From NCBI GenBank assembly GCA_017431685.1, contig JAFRKO010000010.1:146512-210511 (forward strand): a stretch of DNA of 64,000 nucleotides. Reading direction: 5' to 3'. The position numbers and the translations under genes are program-made. The notes beneath the pieces are model-generated. The model ran no database searches. It had not been told where the DNA came from and saw only the letters and a program-made list of their open reading frames with translations. Below are positions 1-8,766 of this stretch, in pieces; position 1 is the stretch's first letter; each line of letters opens with the position of its first letter. Source of the stretch: Mogibacterium sp. (GTDB lineage: Bacteria; Bacillota; Clostridia; Peptostreptococcales; Anaerovoracaceae).

Positions 1-25
1 TTATTTTTATTGTGTAAAAATTTTT

Positions 26-53
26 TTGTTGCTAAAATAATTATCAGTATTAA
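26..53 (+). promoter_or_regulatory. Possible promoter of the YheO-type regulator
   Basis: A weak -35 (TTGTTG, 26-31) and -10 (TATTAA, 48-53) are separated by 16 bases in an AT-rich leader. The spacer contains CTAAAATAATTATCA (32-46), whose left half matches the palindrome seen at three other intergenic sites in this window, so autoregulation is conceivable. An AGAGGGAG ribosome-binding site follows at 71-78. The hexamers are poor matches and the call is tentative. Confidence 0.35.
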
Positions 54-83
54 TCAAAGCGTCATACGAAAGAGGGAGCACAT

Positions 84-731
84 ATGAAGCCTGATAAACG
101 ATTTGAGTTTGCCGCTCATGTAGCCAAGGGTCTTGCGGGCCAGTTCGGCCGCAACTGCGAAGTTGTTATACATGACCTCAGAGGCGATAACCATGAGCAT
201 ACCATCGTAGCGATCGAGAACGGTCATGTTACCGGCCGCTCCATAGGTGACGGTCCTTCGCACATAGTGCTGGAATCTCTGAGGGAAAACCCTGAGATGA
301 TCGAGGACCGCATCTCATACCTCACGAAAACATCTGACGGAAGAGTCCTTAAGTCCACTACCCTTTTCATCCGTGATGATGATGAAAAGGTGATCGGACT
401 CATGGGCATTAATTACGACATAAGCATGTTCGTAGCGGTGGATGATGCCATCCGCGCCTTTACCGGCCAGGATCAGCCTGCCCAGGAGCCTGAATCGATA
501 TCCGGAAACGTTTCCGACCTGCTCGATGAGCTGCTCGACCACAGCGTGAAGCTTGTTGGTAAGCCTACAGCTCTCATGAGCAAGGACGAGAAGATACGCG
601 CCATAAGGTTCCTCGATGAACGCGGAGCCTTCCTGATAACAAAGTCAGGACCAAAGGTCTGCCAGTACTTCGGCATCTCGACCTACACCCTGTACAGCTA
701 TCTCGACGAGATCAGATCATCAGTCGAGTGA
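84..731 (+). CDS. YheO/DauR-type PAS-HTH transcriptional regulator
   Basis: A 215-residue cytoplasmic DNA-binding protein. Residues about 5-115 resemble the YheO-like PAS domain (motifs CEVVIHDL, then a GLMGINYDIS stretch). Residues about 145-210 resemble the C-terminal HTH that goes with it, ending in a recognition-helix-like segment VCQYFGISTYTLYSYLDEIR. Family members such as DauR control amino-acid or nitrogen catabolic genes; the ligand here is unknown. The start is fixed by AGAGGGAG six bases upstream of ATG. It is convergent with the carbamate kinase gene and is followed by its own terminator. Placement beside the purine-degradation unit suggests it may regulate that unit, but this is inference; a partial copy of the shared palindrome lies in its own promoter region. 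Confidence 0.85.
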   Translation: MKPDKRFEFAAHVAKGLAGQFGRNCEVVIHDLRGDNHEHTIVAIENGHVTGRSIGDGPSHIVLESLRENPEMIEDRISYLTKTSDGRVLKSTTLFIRDDDEKVIGLMGINYDISMFVAVDDAIRAFTGQDQPAQEPESISGNVSDLLDELLDHSVKLVGKPTALMSKDEKIRAIRFLDERGAFLITKSGPKVCQYFGISTYTLYSYLDEIRSSVE

Positions 732-745
732 AACTGATCAAAGCT

Positions 746-774
746 GCGCGCCTCAGTGAGGCGCGCTTTTTATT
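746..774 (+). terminator. Rho-independent terminator of the YheO-type regulator
   Basis: A perfect 9-bp GC-rich stem (GCGCGCCTC / GAGGCGCGC) with an AGT loop is followed by TTTTTATT on the plus strand, 14 bases after the stop codon. In the opposite direction no U-tract follows the hairpin, so it should mainly end the plus-strand transcript. It touches the 3' end of arcC. Confidence 0.9.
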
Positions 775-1717
775 ATGCGTGGATGCGGGTTCCGGTCTCT
801 CCCCTGATGCCTTCTCTTGCTTTCTCAAGCAGAGTGATAAGAGCTACTCTTCCAGGTTTTGACTCTGCGAACTTTACAGCTGCCTCTACCTTCGGAAGCA
901 TCGAGCCCGGTGCAAACTGACCTTCTGCAATGTACTTCTTTGCTTCTTCGACAGTGATGTCACCCAGTTTCTTTTCACCCGGCTTTTTGTAGTTTATCAT
1001 CGCATTCTCAACAGCAGTGAGAATGATCAGGAAATCAGCGTCCAGCTCTTCTGCAAGAAGCTCGGATGCGCGGTCCTTGTCGATAACAGCTGGTGAGCCC
1101 TTGAGGTGATTATTCTCTGCCTTTGTCACAGGGATACCGCCGCCGCCTGCAGCTATAACGATATGGCCTGCATCAGCAAGTGTTCTGATCGTATCGATCT
1201 CGATAATTGCTTTCGGTTCAGGACTTGCAACAACTCGTCTGTATCCTCTGCCGGCATCCTCGATGAAGACGTGGTTTCTCAGCTTCTTCTTGGCTTCAGC
1301 TTCCTCCTTGGTCAGGAAAGGGCCGATAGGCTTTGTAGGATTCTGGAATGCAGGGTCGTCAGGATCTACCAGCACCTGAGTAAGCACGCTTGTAACATCT
1401 TTTTTGATACCCCTGTCAAGGAGTTCCTCTCTGAGTTTGTTCTGGATATCGTATCCGATATAGCCCTGGCTCATGGCAGTACATACGGACAGAGGGAAAT
1501 GCGGATGCTTTTCAGGATTCTCCCTTGAGAGAAGTGTCATGGCATCCTGTATAACTCCGACCTGCGGACCGTTTCCATGAGAAACGACCACTTCATATCC
1601 TTCTTCTATGAGATCAGCAATCGGCTTGACTGCATCCGTCACGGATCTCATCTGCTCTACAAGATTGCTGCCCAAAGCGTTTCCGCCGAGCGCGACTACT
1701 ATTTTCTTCGTACCCAT
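773..1717 (-). CDS. arcC: Carbamate kinase
   Basis: A 314-residue cytoplasmic amino-acid-kinase-fold enzyme that transfers phosphate from carbamoyl phosphate to ADP, giving ATP, CO2 and ammonia. Visible motifs are the N-terminal VVALGGNALG, the VSHGNGPQVG loop, AAGGGGIPV, DKDRASELLAEELDAD and the C-terminal GSMLPKVEAA, and length is normal for the family. The reading frame extends further upstream, but the ATG at 1717 has a good AAGGAAGG site and begins exactly at the conserved MGTKKIVVALGG. It lies 16 bases downstream of ygeW, so the two are co-transcribed. A carbamoyltransferase-like protein next to a carbamate kinase suggests ATP recovery from a carbamoylated intermediate of purine or ureide breakdown. 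Confidence 0.95.
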   Translation of the reverse strand: MGTKKIVVALGGNALGSNLVEQMRSVTDAVKPIADLIEEGYEVVVSHGNGPQVGVIQDAMTLLSRENPEKHPHFPLSVCTAMSQGYIGYDIQNKLREELLDRGIKKDVTSVLTQVLVDPDDPAFQNPTKPIGPFLTKEEAEAKKKLRNHVFIEDAGRGYRRVVASPEPKAIIEIDTIRTLADAGHIVIAAGGGGIPVTKAENNHLKGSPAVIDKDRASELLAEELDADFLIILTAVENAMINYKKPGEKKLGDITVEEAKKYIAEGQFAPGSMLPKVEAAVKFAESKPGRVALITLLEKAREGIRGETGTRIHA

Positions 1718-1733
1718 TTGAATCCTTCCTTCT

Positions 1734-2933
1734 TTAATAGAATGATCTTCTTGGATTTGCTTCCTCATCGAGCTTTTTGAGTGCAGCAACAGGATCTTTG
1801 ACCTTAGCAAGGAAGATCATAGCTGCGATGATGTAAGGCTTGTTGGATGCCTCTTTGTAGAGCGAGTCACGTGCGTGGTCAAACACTTTTGCAGTAACTT
1901 CGCCGTGCTCACAGGATATGCCCTGAATGTCCGCAGGAAGCGGATGCATGTACAAAGTATCGAGGCCGTTCTTTGTCAGCTTCATCATCTCGTCATCGAC
2001 GAGCCAGTCCTGATGTGTTGCATTCTGTGCGAGCAGTTCCTTTTCGAGCTTATCGATGCCATCGAAATCGCCTTTGCCATAGAGGTCTGTACGTACTTCC
2101 ATTGCTGCGAAAGGTGCCCAGCTCTTAGGATACACAACATCTGCGTCCTTGAAAGCTTCCTTCATGTCGTTTGTTACAGTGAACTTTCCGCCGTTTTCAG
2201 CTGCGTTCTTCTTTGCCACCTCGACTACATCGCCCATTACTTCATATCCTTCCGGATGAGCAAGAACGACATCCATTCCGAAGCGGGTCAGCAGTCCGAT
2301 GATTCCCTGAGGAACCGAAAGAGGTTTGCCGTATGATGGGGAGTATGCCCAGCTCATTGCGATTTTCTTTCCCTTCAGGTTCTCTACGCCGCCAAACTCG
2401 TGGATGATGTGCAGAGCATCGGCCATTGACTGTGTCGGATGGTCGATATCGCACTGCAGGTTGACAAGTGTCGGCTTCTGCTCGAGTTCTCCATCCTCAT
2501 GTGCCTGTGTGACCGAGTCCATGAACTCATGCATGTAAGCATTACCCTTGCCGATGTACATGTCATCACGAATACCGATGACATCTGCCATGAACGAGAT
2601 CATGGTAGCTGTTTCACGCACGGTCTCTCCGTGAGCGATCTGCGACTTCTTCTCGTCGAGGTCTGCCACCTCAAGGCCGAGCAGATTGCAGGCGCTGGCA
2701 AATGAAAAGCGTGTCCTTGTTGAATTGTCGCGGAAGATCGAGATTCCAAGTCCCGAGTCGAAGATCTTTGTGGATTTGTTACGCTCCCTCAGATCTCTCA
2801 GCGCGTCTGCTACAGCGAATACCGCCTCGATCTCATCGTCTGTCTTCTCCCATGTCAGAAAGAAATCGTTCTCATACATGTCTGCGATATTAAGCTTCGC
2901 GAGCTTTTCTGCCAGTTCTTTTGTCTTTGACAT
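1734..2933 (-). CDS. ygeW: YgeW-type knotted carbamoyltransferase
   Basis: A 399-residue member of the aspartate/ornithine carbamoyltransferase superfamily, closest in length and sequence to E. coli YgeW. The carbamoyl-phosphate loop STRTR is at residues 71-75, HPTQ at about 165-168, and an HPLPAD motif near the C terminus. The natural amino substrate of YgeW is not settled; published work on gut anaerobes places it in urate/purine degradation. Here it would make carbamoyl phosphate by phosphorolysis of a ureido compound, feeding ArcC (inference). The start has a GGAGAG site at 2939-2944, and a separate promoter and a palindromic site lie in the 149 bases upstream, so ygeW-arcC can be expressed apart from the longer unit. 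Confidence 0.92.
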   Translation of the reverse strand: MSKTKELAEKLAKLNIADMYENDFFLTWEKTDDEIEAVFAVADALRDLRERNKSTKIFDSGLGISIFRDNSTRTRFSFASACNLLGLEVADLDEKKSQIAHGETVRETATMISFMADVIGIRDDMYIGKGNAYMHEFMDSVTQAHEDGELEQKPTLVNLQCDIDHPTQSMADALHIIHEFGGVENLKGKKIAMSWAYSPSYGKPLSVPQGIIGLLTRFGMDVVLAHPEGYEVMGDVVEVAKKNAAENGGKFTVTNDMKEAFKDADVVYPKSWAPFAAMEVRTDLYGKGDFDGIDKLEKELLAQNATHQDWLVDDEMMKLTKNGLDTLYMHPLPADIQGISCEHGEVTAKVFDHARDSLYKEASNKPYIIAAMIFLAKVKDPVAALKKLDEEANPRRSFY

Positions 2934-3000
2934 AGTTTCTCTCCTTGTGTTTCTCAGTTATATCTTCCTTAAAAATATTTTGCTTCCCTTAATTAATTTT

Positions 3001-3028
3001 ATTATATACCTGTCGCCAGGTAATTCAA
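3001..3028 (-). promoter_or_regulatory. Promoter of ygeW-arcC
   Basis: On the minus strand a perfect TATAAT (3001-3006) is preceded by TTGAAT (3023-3028) with a 16-base spacer. Transcription would start near 2994, leaving a leader of about 60 bases before ygeW. The palindrome at 3046-3060 is centred about 59 bases upstream of the predicted start. Confidence 0.6.
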
Positions 3029-3041
3029 CAGATTTTGATAT

Positions 3042-3060
3042 AAAACTAAAATAGTTTTAG
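3042..3060. promoter_or_regulatory. Palindromic site CTAAAA-TAG-TTTTAG upstream of ygeW
   Basis: Positions 3046-3060 form a perfect inverted repeat CTAAAA TAG TTTTAG. An overlapping repeat AAAACTA AAA TAGTTTT spans 3042-3058. Close copies occur at 21608-21622 and 29431-29445. It may be an operator for a regulator shared by the purine and molybdenum genes. An alternative is a weak AT-only terminator for hyuA, because the minus-strand transcript has TTTTAT just after the stem. Confidence 0.5.
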
Positions 3061-3082
3061 CTTTTTCTCTTATACAACTTTT

Positions 3083-4477
3083 TTATTTTGCGAGTATGCT
3101 GTTCCCGCGCTTCAGATACCTTCCGTCGCCGCGCTTTCCGAGGAATTCCCCATCGCTTACGATCTCTTCACCTCTCAGGAGCACCTTTTCTATGCACCCC
3201 TCGAGTTCCATTCCGTCGTAGCATGAGTAGTCAGAAGCACCGCGGATGTAATCTTCATTGATCAGGGTCTTTCTGTCCGGATCGATGATGACTATGTCAG
3301 CGTCAGTACCCGGTTCTAAGCTTCCCTTCTGAGGGTACATTCCGAACATTCGGCAAGGATTCGAAGAGCTGTACTTAACCACCTGAGGCAGGCTTATGCG
3401 CCCCTTCATGAAACCCTCCGAAAAGAGAAGAATCAGTCTCTCCTGTACACCCGGAGCTCCGTTCGGACACTTGGTAAAATCATCCTTTCCGTATTGTTTT
3501 TCGGCTTTACCGACCTTGTAATGGAATGGACAGTGGTCGGTAGCGACGGTATCAATGGTGCCGTCCGCCAGAGCCTGCCACAGCTCCTCTCTGTCCTGAT
3601 CCTTGCGGAGAGGCGGTGACATGATTGCCTTGAGTCCTTCCTCAGGATCCTCATATTCTTTATCCGTAAGTATAAGATACTGTATGCATGTCTCAACGCC
3701 GAGGTTAGGTCTGTGCTCAGATCTGGCTTTCAGCACTTCGTGCAGTCCTTCGGCACTGGAGAGATGCACGATATATAAAGGAGCATCCCCTGCCATCGCG
3801 GCAAGATGTATCATCCTGTTGACGGCCTCTGCCTCGCACCTGTCAGGTCTGCTGATCGGATGGTATTTCGCCTCGGTCTTGCCTTCTTCAACGAATTCCT
3901 TCCTTAGCTGCGTGATGACCCCGTGGTTCTCACAGTGAACGGTTATTACGATCCCGGCCTCCTTAGCAGCCCTCAGCACCTGGAAGATCTCATCATCGTG
4001 CAGCCTGTAGTCGTATGTCATATAGACCTTGAAGCTGCTTATGCCTTCTTCTTCCTTGATCTCCTTCATCTCATCAAGAGTTGCGCCGTGCAGGTGCTGA
4101 AACACTCCATGGAATCCGTAGTCTACGACTGCATTGCCGTCCGCCAGGCGATGGTATTCATTCACCTGATGCCAGAGGCTGCAGTCTTTGGGGCCGAAGG
4201 CCATGTGGTCCACTATGGTCGTTGTGCCTCCGCATGCCGCAGCGACTGTGCCATCATAAAAATCGTCTATAGCCCTTGCAAATCCAACATCAAGATCCAT
4301 ATGCGTGTGCACGTCAACTGCACCCGGGATCACATATTTGCCGGCAGCATCGATCACTTCGGCGCCTGCGGCTTCTATGCCTTCTCTGATTTCGATAATC
4401 TTTTCTCCGTCAATCAGGATATCGCCCTTGAAAACATCAGTATCAGTAGCGATAATTCCGTTTTTTATGAGTTTCAT
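3083..4477 (-). CDS. hyuA: Dihydropyrimidinase/D-hydantoinase (HyuA)
   Basis: A 464-residue cyclic amidohydrolase of the hydantoinase/dihydropyrimidinase family, cytoplasmic and dinuclear-metal dependent. The metal motif DVHTH is at residues 55-59. The lysine expected to be carbamylated lies in GISSFKVYM (about 150), followed by VHCENHG, YIVHLSS and VATDHCPF, so all metal ligands appear intact. Length is normal. The start follows a strong AGGAGG site six bases upstream. It sits 24 bases after the Fe-S/Mo hydroxylase gene, inside the purine unit. HyuA homologues in this context are thought to hydrolyse a ring-opened or hydantoin-like purine intermediate to a ureido acid; the exact substrate is inferred. 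Confidence 0.93.
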   Translation of the reverse strand: MKLIKNGIIATDTDVFKGDILIDGEKIIEIREGIEAAGAEVIDAAGKYVIPGAVDVHTHMDLDVGFARAIDDFYDGTVAAACGGTTTIVDHMAFGPKDCSLWHQVNEYHRLADGNAVVDYGFHGVFQHLHGATLDEMKEIKEEEGISSFKVYMTYDYRLHDDEIFQVLRAAKEAGIVITVHCENHGVITQLRKEFVEEGKTEAKYHPISRPDRCEAEAVNRMIHLAAMAGDAPLYIVHLSSAEGLHEVLKARSEHRPNLGVETCIQYLILTDKEYEDPEEGLKAIMSPPLRKDQDREELWQALADGTIDTVATDHCPFHYKVGKAEKQYGKDDFTKCPNGAPGVQERLILLFSEGFMKGRISLPQVVKYSSSNPCRMFGMYPQKGSLEPGTDADIVIIDPDRKTLINEDYIRGASDYSCYDGMELEGCIEKVLLRGEEIVSDGEFLGKRGDGRYLKRGNSILAK

Positions 4478-4501
4478 TCTGTTCCTCCTGTCAATGAAGG
4501 A

Positions 4502-7384
4502 CTACTTTTTTTCAGATTTTGTGTAATATGTGTTTTCGAGCGGAAGCTTCGTTCTGAGGACTCCGTCCCTCGCGTAATATGCTCCGGCAATCGCAGGTGC
4601 CGCAGGTATCGATGTGATCTCGCCTACGCCCTTCGCGCCGTATGATGCTTTCAGAAGCTCATCTTTTTCTACATGTATCGCATGGAGTTCCGGAATATCC
4701 GTCGAACGCAGCAGACCGAGAGTTCCGTACTTAGCCGTAGGCACACAATCTTTGAGAGGCCAGCTCTCAGTAAGCGCATACCCCATACTCATCAGTACTC
4801 CGCCCTCTATCTGACCTGACATTGACAGCGGATTCACTACCTTTCCGGCATCAAATGCCGCATATATATCGGTGACCCTTCCTTCTGCGTCAAGCACTGC
4901 CACGTTTGTAGCAAAGCCATATGCGATATGGCTCTTCGGATGAGGCTTGTCTGAACCCAGCTTGTCTGTAGGCTCAAAGTACTCATAGAAGAACTTCCTG
5001 CCTTCCAGCTTATCCAGAGTGTCCTCATTGACGCCCTCTTCATCCATGGCTTTCCTGAGCATCAGAGCGGCGCCTCTTACTGCCTCGCCCGTTACCAGCG
5101 TCTGCCTGGATCCGGATGTAGTTCCTGAATCCGGCGCGTTCTCTGTATTGCTGTTGCCGATCCAGATTTTTGTTATAGGCAGATCCGTTGCCTGAGCAAC
5201 ATCCTGAAGGAATACAGTCTGGCATCCCTGGCCTATATCTGAAGCAGCAGTGAATACCCACACCAGACCGTCCTTTATTCTGAGTTCTGCCCTGCCTTTA
5301 TCCGGAAGTCCTACTCCGACACCTGCGTTCTTCATTGCGCAGGCTATGCCTACCCTGTCTTCCGGCGCATCATCAAAGTATGGCTTCACAGCGACGAGAG
5401 TTTCTTTCAGTGCAGTCGATACATCCGCGATCTGTCCGTTCGGGAGCTCAAGACCCGGTTCAATCGCGTTGCGGTATCTTATTTCCCACGGACTGATCCC
5501 GACCTTTTTTGCCAGTACGTTCAGGAGTGATTCAAGAGCGAACTGGCTCTGGCATACACCAAATCCTCTGAATGCTCCCGCAGGAGGATTGTTGGTATAA
5601 TAACCGAATCCTCTGATGTCCGTATTGTGATAATTGTATGGGCCTACGCTGTGCGTGCATGCTCTCTCAAGAACAGGTCCGCACAGGCTTGCGTAAGCGC
5701 CCGTATCGAAATTGATCTCACAGTCGAGACCCTTCAGTATGCCGTTCTCATCACAGCCAACAGTGAAAGTCCCTTCCATGTAGTGCCTTTTAGGATGTAC
5801 TCTTAGGGATTCCGCACGGCTGAACTTCATCTTCACCGGTCTGTTGTACTTCAGCGCTGCCAGAGCAGTCAGGTGCTGCGTCGTAACATCTTCCTTGCCG
5901 CCAAAGCCTCCGCCGATAAGCTGGTTCTCTACCACGATGCGTTCCTGGCAATCTTCCCAGCCGAGCATGATAGCCACCTCGTGTCTGGTGTCATATGCTC
6001 CCTGGTCTGTCGAGAGTATCTTGACTCCGTCCCCGTACGGGAATGACACGGCACACTCCGGCTCAAGGAAGGCGTGCTCCGTGAATGGGGTCGTAAACGA
6101 TGCCGTCGCAGTATATGCTGATTCCGCCAACGCTTTCGCTGCATCACCGCGAGTGACGTGTCTCGTCTGACAGAGATTCCCGCCTGAATGGATCTTCGGC
6201 GCTCCTTCAGCTCTGGCCTCGGATATGCTTCTCACAGGCTCGAGAGGTTCGTACTCTACTTTTACCGCCTTCTTGGCCTGCTCAAGTATGTAAGGTGATT
6301 CAGCAACTACGACGCATATGGTGTCCCCCACCATCCTTGTCGTATCGCCTTCTGCTATCATAACATCCCAGTCCTGCTGTATATGGCCCACCTTGTTGTT
6401 CGGCACGTCGGCTGCTGTCAGAACTCCAAGAACGCCCGGCAGTGACTCGGCTTTTTCCTTTATTATTTTCTTTACTATCGCTCTTGGATACTGCGAGCGG
6501 ACGGCCGATGCGTATGCCATAGGCGGCATTTCAGGATCGACTGCGACGCAGATATTAACAAGAGGCTCTTCTTTCATGTAAATAGTCTTACCCGGCTTGA
6601 TAAGGCCCTTTGCAGAGGCATCCGCGTACTCTTTTTCTCCCCAGCCGGTCTGTTCCATTATCAGATCAGGTCTGTCCACAGGTACGAAGTATTCAGGCCC
6701 GATATCGTCCGGATACTTTCCGTAACCCAGCACCTTCTTTCTGACATCGATACGGAACACGTTCTGTCCCATGCCGTACTGTGAGCTGTTGCCCTTGTTT
6801 TCGTAATTTTCTATTCCCGAAGCACGTTCAGGATCGTAGTTTGAGCCTACAACTGAGATGAATTCATTCTGCTCAGGCATCATCTTGCCCGTAAACTGGC
6901 TTATCTGCCTGACCTCTTCTTCGCCCCGCAAAATGGACGCAGCTCTCCTGATGCCGTTAATGATTTTCTTGTAACCGGTGCAGCGGCATATATTGCCCCT
7001 TATAGCTTTCTTTATTTCATCCTCCGTAGGATCCGGATTGCGGTCAATAAGAGCCTTTCCGGCCATTACCATGCCCGGTATGCAAAAGCCGCACTGCACC
7101 GATCCTGCTGTTCCGAAAGCATAGACAAATGCTTCCTTTTCACGCAGGCTGAGGCCTTCTACTGTGATGATGTTTTTGCCCACTGCCCTGTCTGTGGTGA
7201 GGACACAGGCCTTTACTGCGCAGCCGTCTACAACTATGGTGCATGTGCCGCATGCTCCTTCCGAGCAGCCGTCCTTTACCGAATACAGCTTGAGATCATC
7301 CCTGAGATACCTGATCAGAGGCTTCTTTTCGTCAGTAGTTCTTTCTATTCCGTTTACTGTAAATGTGTAAGAAATGGTACTCAC
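4502..7384 (-). CDS. Selenium-dependent xanthine dehydrogenase-type molybdenum hydroxylase with N-terminal [2Fe-2S] domain
   Basis: A 960-residue fusion of a [2Fe-2S] domain and a molybdenum-binding domain, with no FAD domain. Plant-type cluster ligands are intact at C40, C45, C48 and C60. The second cluster has QCGFC (C98, C101) and CRCTGY (C133, C135). Mo-domain motifs include GGGFGGKED, AFRGFGVCQ, a TTSGSRQTLVTG stretch and the catalytic glutamate in GAKGVGEI. This architecture matches the family annotated as selenium-dependent xanthine dehydrogenase, whose labile selenium is not selenocysteine. Lacking FAD, it probably passes electrons to the adjacent ferredoxin or YgfK. The start is ambiguous: a GTG at 7384 abuts the SD, whereas a full GGAGGTGA is ideally spaced for an ATT codon at 7375. 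Confidence 0.9.
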   Translation of the reverse strand: MSTISYTFTVNGIERTTDEKKPLIRYLRDDLKLYSVKDGCSEGACGTCTIVVDGCAVKACVLTTDRAVGKNIITVEGLSLREKEAFVYAFGTAGSVQCGFCIPGMVMAGKALIDRNPDPTEDEIKKAIRGNICRCTGYKKIINGIRRAASILRGEEEVRQISQFTGKMMPEQNEFISVVGSNYDPERASGIENYENKGNSSQYGMGQNVFRIDVRKKVLGYGKYPDDIGPEYFVPVDRPDLIMEQTGWGEKEYADASAKGLIKPGKTIYMKEEPLVNICVAVDPEMPPMAYASAVRSQYPRAIVKKIIKEKAESLPGVLGVLTAADVPNNKVGHIQQDWDVMIAEGDTTRMVGDTICVVVAESPYILEQAKKAVKVEYEPLEPVRSISEARAEGAPKIHSGGNLCQTRHVTRGDAAKALAESAYTATASFTTPFTEHAFLEPECAVSFPYGDGVKILSTDQGAYDTRHEVAIMLGWEDCQERIVVENQLIGGGFGGKEDVTTQHLTALAALKYNRPVKMKFSRAESLRVHPKRHYMEGTFTVGCDENGILKGLDCEINFDTGAYASLCGPVLERACTHSVGPYNYHNTDIRGFGYYTNNPPAGAFRGFGVCQSQFALESLLNVLAKKVGISPWEIRYRNAIEPGLELPNGQIADVSTALKETLVAVKPYFDDAPEDRVGIACAMKNAGVGVGLPDKGRAELRIKDGLVWVFTAASDIGQGCQTVFLQDVAQATDLPITKIWIGNSNTENAPDSGTTSGSRQTLVTGEAVRGAALMLRKAMDEEGVNEDTLDKLEGRKFFYEYFEPTDKLGSDKPHPKSHIAYGFATNVAVLDAEGRVTDIYAAFDAGKVVNPLSMSGQIEGGVLMSMGYALTESWPLKDCVPTAKYGTLGLLRSTDIPELHAIHVEKDELLKASYGAKGVGEITSIPAAPAIAGAYYARDGVLRTKLPLENTYYTKSEKK

Positions 7385-7397
7385 CTCCTCTGCCAGA

Positions 7398-7937
7398 TCA
7401 GTCAGCAGTCATAATACCGTTTGAATCTCTGATGACTCCGCGAGGGCACTTGACTGCGCACATACCGCAGCATATGCAGGCTGCAGGGTCGATCACAGGT
7501 TTTCCTTCCGCAACAGTGATCGCGCCAGCAGGGCATTCCCTCTCGCATATGCGGCAGGCGATGCACGAGTTATCGCATGCCTCGCGTGCGGTCTTTCCGG
7601 AGTCACGGTTGCTGCATTTCGGCTGTATGTTTCTATCCGGTAATATGATCTCAATGAGGTTCTGCGGGCAGACTCGAGCGCAGAGTCCGCATCCGACACA
7701 TTTATCATTATCAACTGCAGGAGGGCCTCCGGGTCTGACCTTTATGGCCGCAAGATGGCATGCAGCTTCGCACGAGCCGCCTCCCAGGCATCCGTATCTG
7801 CACTTGCTGATACCGTCGGGATATAACTTGAGTATCGCGCTGCAGTCCCTGGGGAGCGACGCTCTGTCTATCCCTTCGAGCATCGGGCTTCCGCCCCTGC
7901 AGCGGACATATGCTGTTTTCCTGATCCTCTTAGCCAT
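7398..7937 (-). CDS. Multi-cluster 4Fe-4S ferredoxin, RnfB-like but without membrane anchor
   Basis: A 179-residue cysteine-rich soluble protein. An N-terminal half with CRYGCLGGGSC resembles the middle of RnfB. It is followed by a CVGCGLCARVCP cluster motif and two further ferredoxin motifs, CIACRICERECP and CICCGMCAVKCP, so about three to four [4Fe-4S] clusters are expected. RnfB proteins normally begin with a hydrophobic anchor and belong to a six-gene membrane complex; neither is present here. The gene sits between yqeB and the Fe-S/Mo hydroxylase with gaps of about 20 bases, so it is very likely an electron carrier for the purine hydroxylases and YgfK (inference). The GGAG site before ATG 7937 supports the start. 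Confidence 0.85.
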   Translation of the reverse strand: MAKRIRKTAYVRCRGGSPMLEGIDRASLPRDCSAILKLYPDGISKCRYGCLGGGSCEAACHLAAIKVRPGGPPAVDNDKCVGCGLCARVCPQNLIEIILPDRNIQPKCSNRDSGKTAREACDNSCIACRICERECPAGAITVAEGKPVIDPAACICCGMCAVKCPRGVIRDSNGIMTAD

Positions 7938-7955
7938 TTTTCATCTCCATATTTT

Positions 7956-8747
7956 TCAAAGCCGTTCCCCGGCATACGACAGAATAGCTTCAAGGACTCC
8001 GCCGCCGATGGACGCAGCCTTGTCAGATACTGTCATGTGATCTACCGTAGCACCTCTCGGATCGACATCTCCTGACTTCAATCCTTTTGTGACAGGTACA
8101 CCGTCCTGAAGCAGCCCCCTGACTTTTCCATCAGTCAGTGCATATACAGGCACCCCGTCAACATTTCCGACACGGTCACCTTCTTTGACAAGGTCGCCGA
8201 TCTCCTTTTCAGGATGGAATATCCCGTCAGTAGGTGCTTTGATCAGCCTTCTTATGGTCTGGCCTCCCACGTTTCCCGGCACGCCGGTGTTCGGGATGGC
8301 AGATCCTTTTCTAATGACTCTTCCCAGAGTGTGGCCGCGTTTTGTTTCGATCACTGCGTGGCAGTCCTTGCCTGCAGTAAAGCCCGGGCCGACCCCAATG
8401 ACCATTTTTGCATCATTTTTTGTCGTTCCCGTATTTATTTTGGCGAGGATAGCGTCTACGACGACCTCCGGTTTCATGGTCTTTACGATCTCTGCTTCCG
8501 GATCTGCCAGTACAGGGATAACTCCCCTTGCGAGACAATCCTTCACCTCGTCTATATTTTCGGCTCTTTCTGCCTTTACATCTTCAACTTCAGTACTGCC
8601 AAGACGGATGGCTTCCGAGAAAGCCACCGTCCTGCGTACCGCCAGAGGCACCGGCAGATCCGTCATGACCACATCGATTTTCGAATGATGCAGCCTCAGA
8701 GCTATTCCGCTGGCGAGGTCGCCGGCGCCTTTAATAACAACTAACAT
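7956..8747 (-). CDS. yqeB: YqeB, selenium-dependent molybdenum hydroxylase accessory protein
   Basis: A 263-residue protein of the EF2563/YqeB family, whose genes co-occur with labile-selenium molybdenum hydroxylases. It begins with a Rossmann-like LVVIKGAGDLASGIALRL and later has GVGPGFTAGKDCHAVIETKRGHTLGRV, typical of the family. Its biochemical step is not established; it is thought to help make or insert the selenium-containing Mo ligand. An AAGG site precedes ATG 8747, and ygfK ends 19 bases upstream. Presence of yqeB here, with yqeC-mocA at 23259, is the strongest sign that the hydroxylases of this operon are selenium-dependent. Confidence 0.92.
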   Translation of the reverse strand: MLVVIKGAGDLASGIALRLHHSKIDVVMTDLPVPLAVRRTVAFSEAIRLGSTEVEDVKAERAENIDEVKDCLARGVIPVLADPEAEIVKTMKPEVVVDAILAKINTGTTKNDAKMVIGVGPGFTAGKDCHAVIETKRGHTLGRVIRKGSAIPNTGVPGNVGGQTIRRLIKAPTDGIFHPEKEIGDLVKEGDRVGNVDGVPVYALTDGKVRGLLQDGVPVTKGLKSGDVDPRGATVDHMTVSDKAASIGGGVLEAILSYAGERL

Positions 8748-8766
8748 TAATAAAAACCTTTACCTT

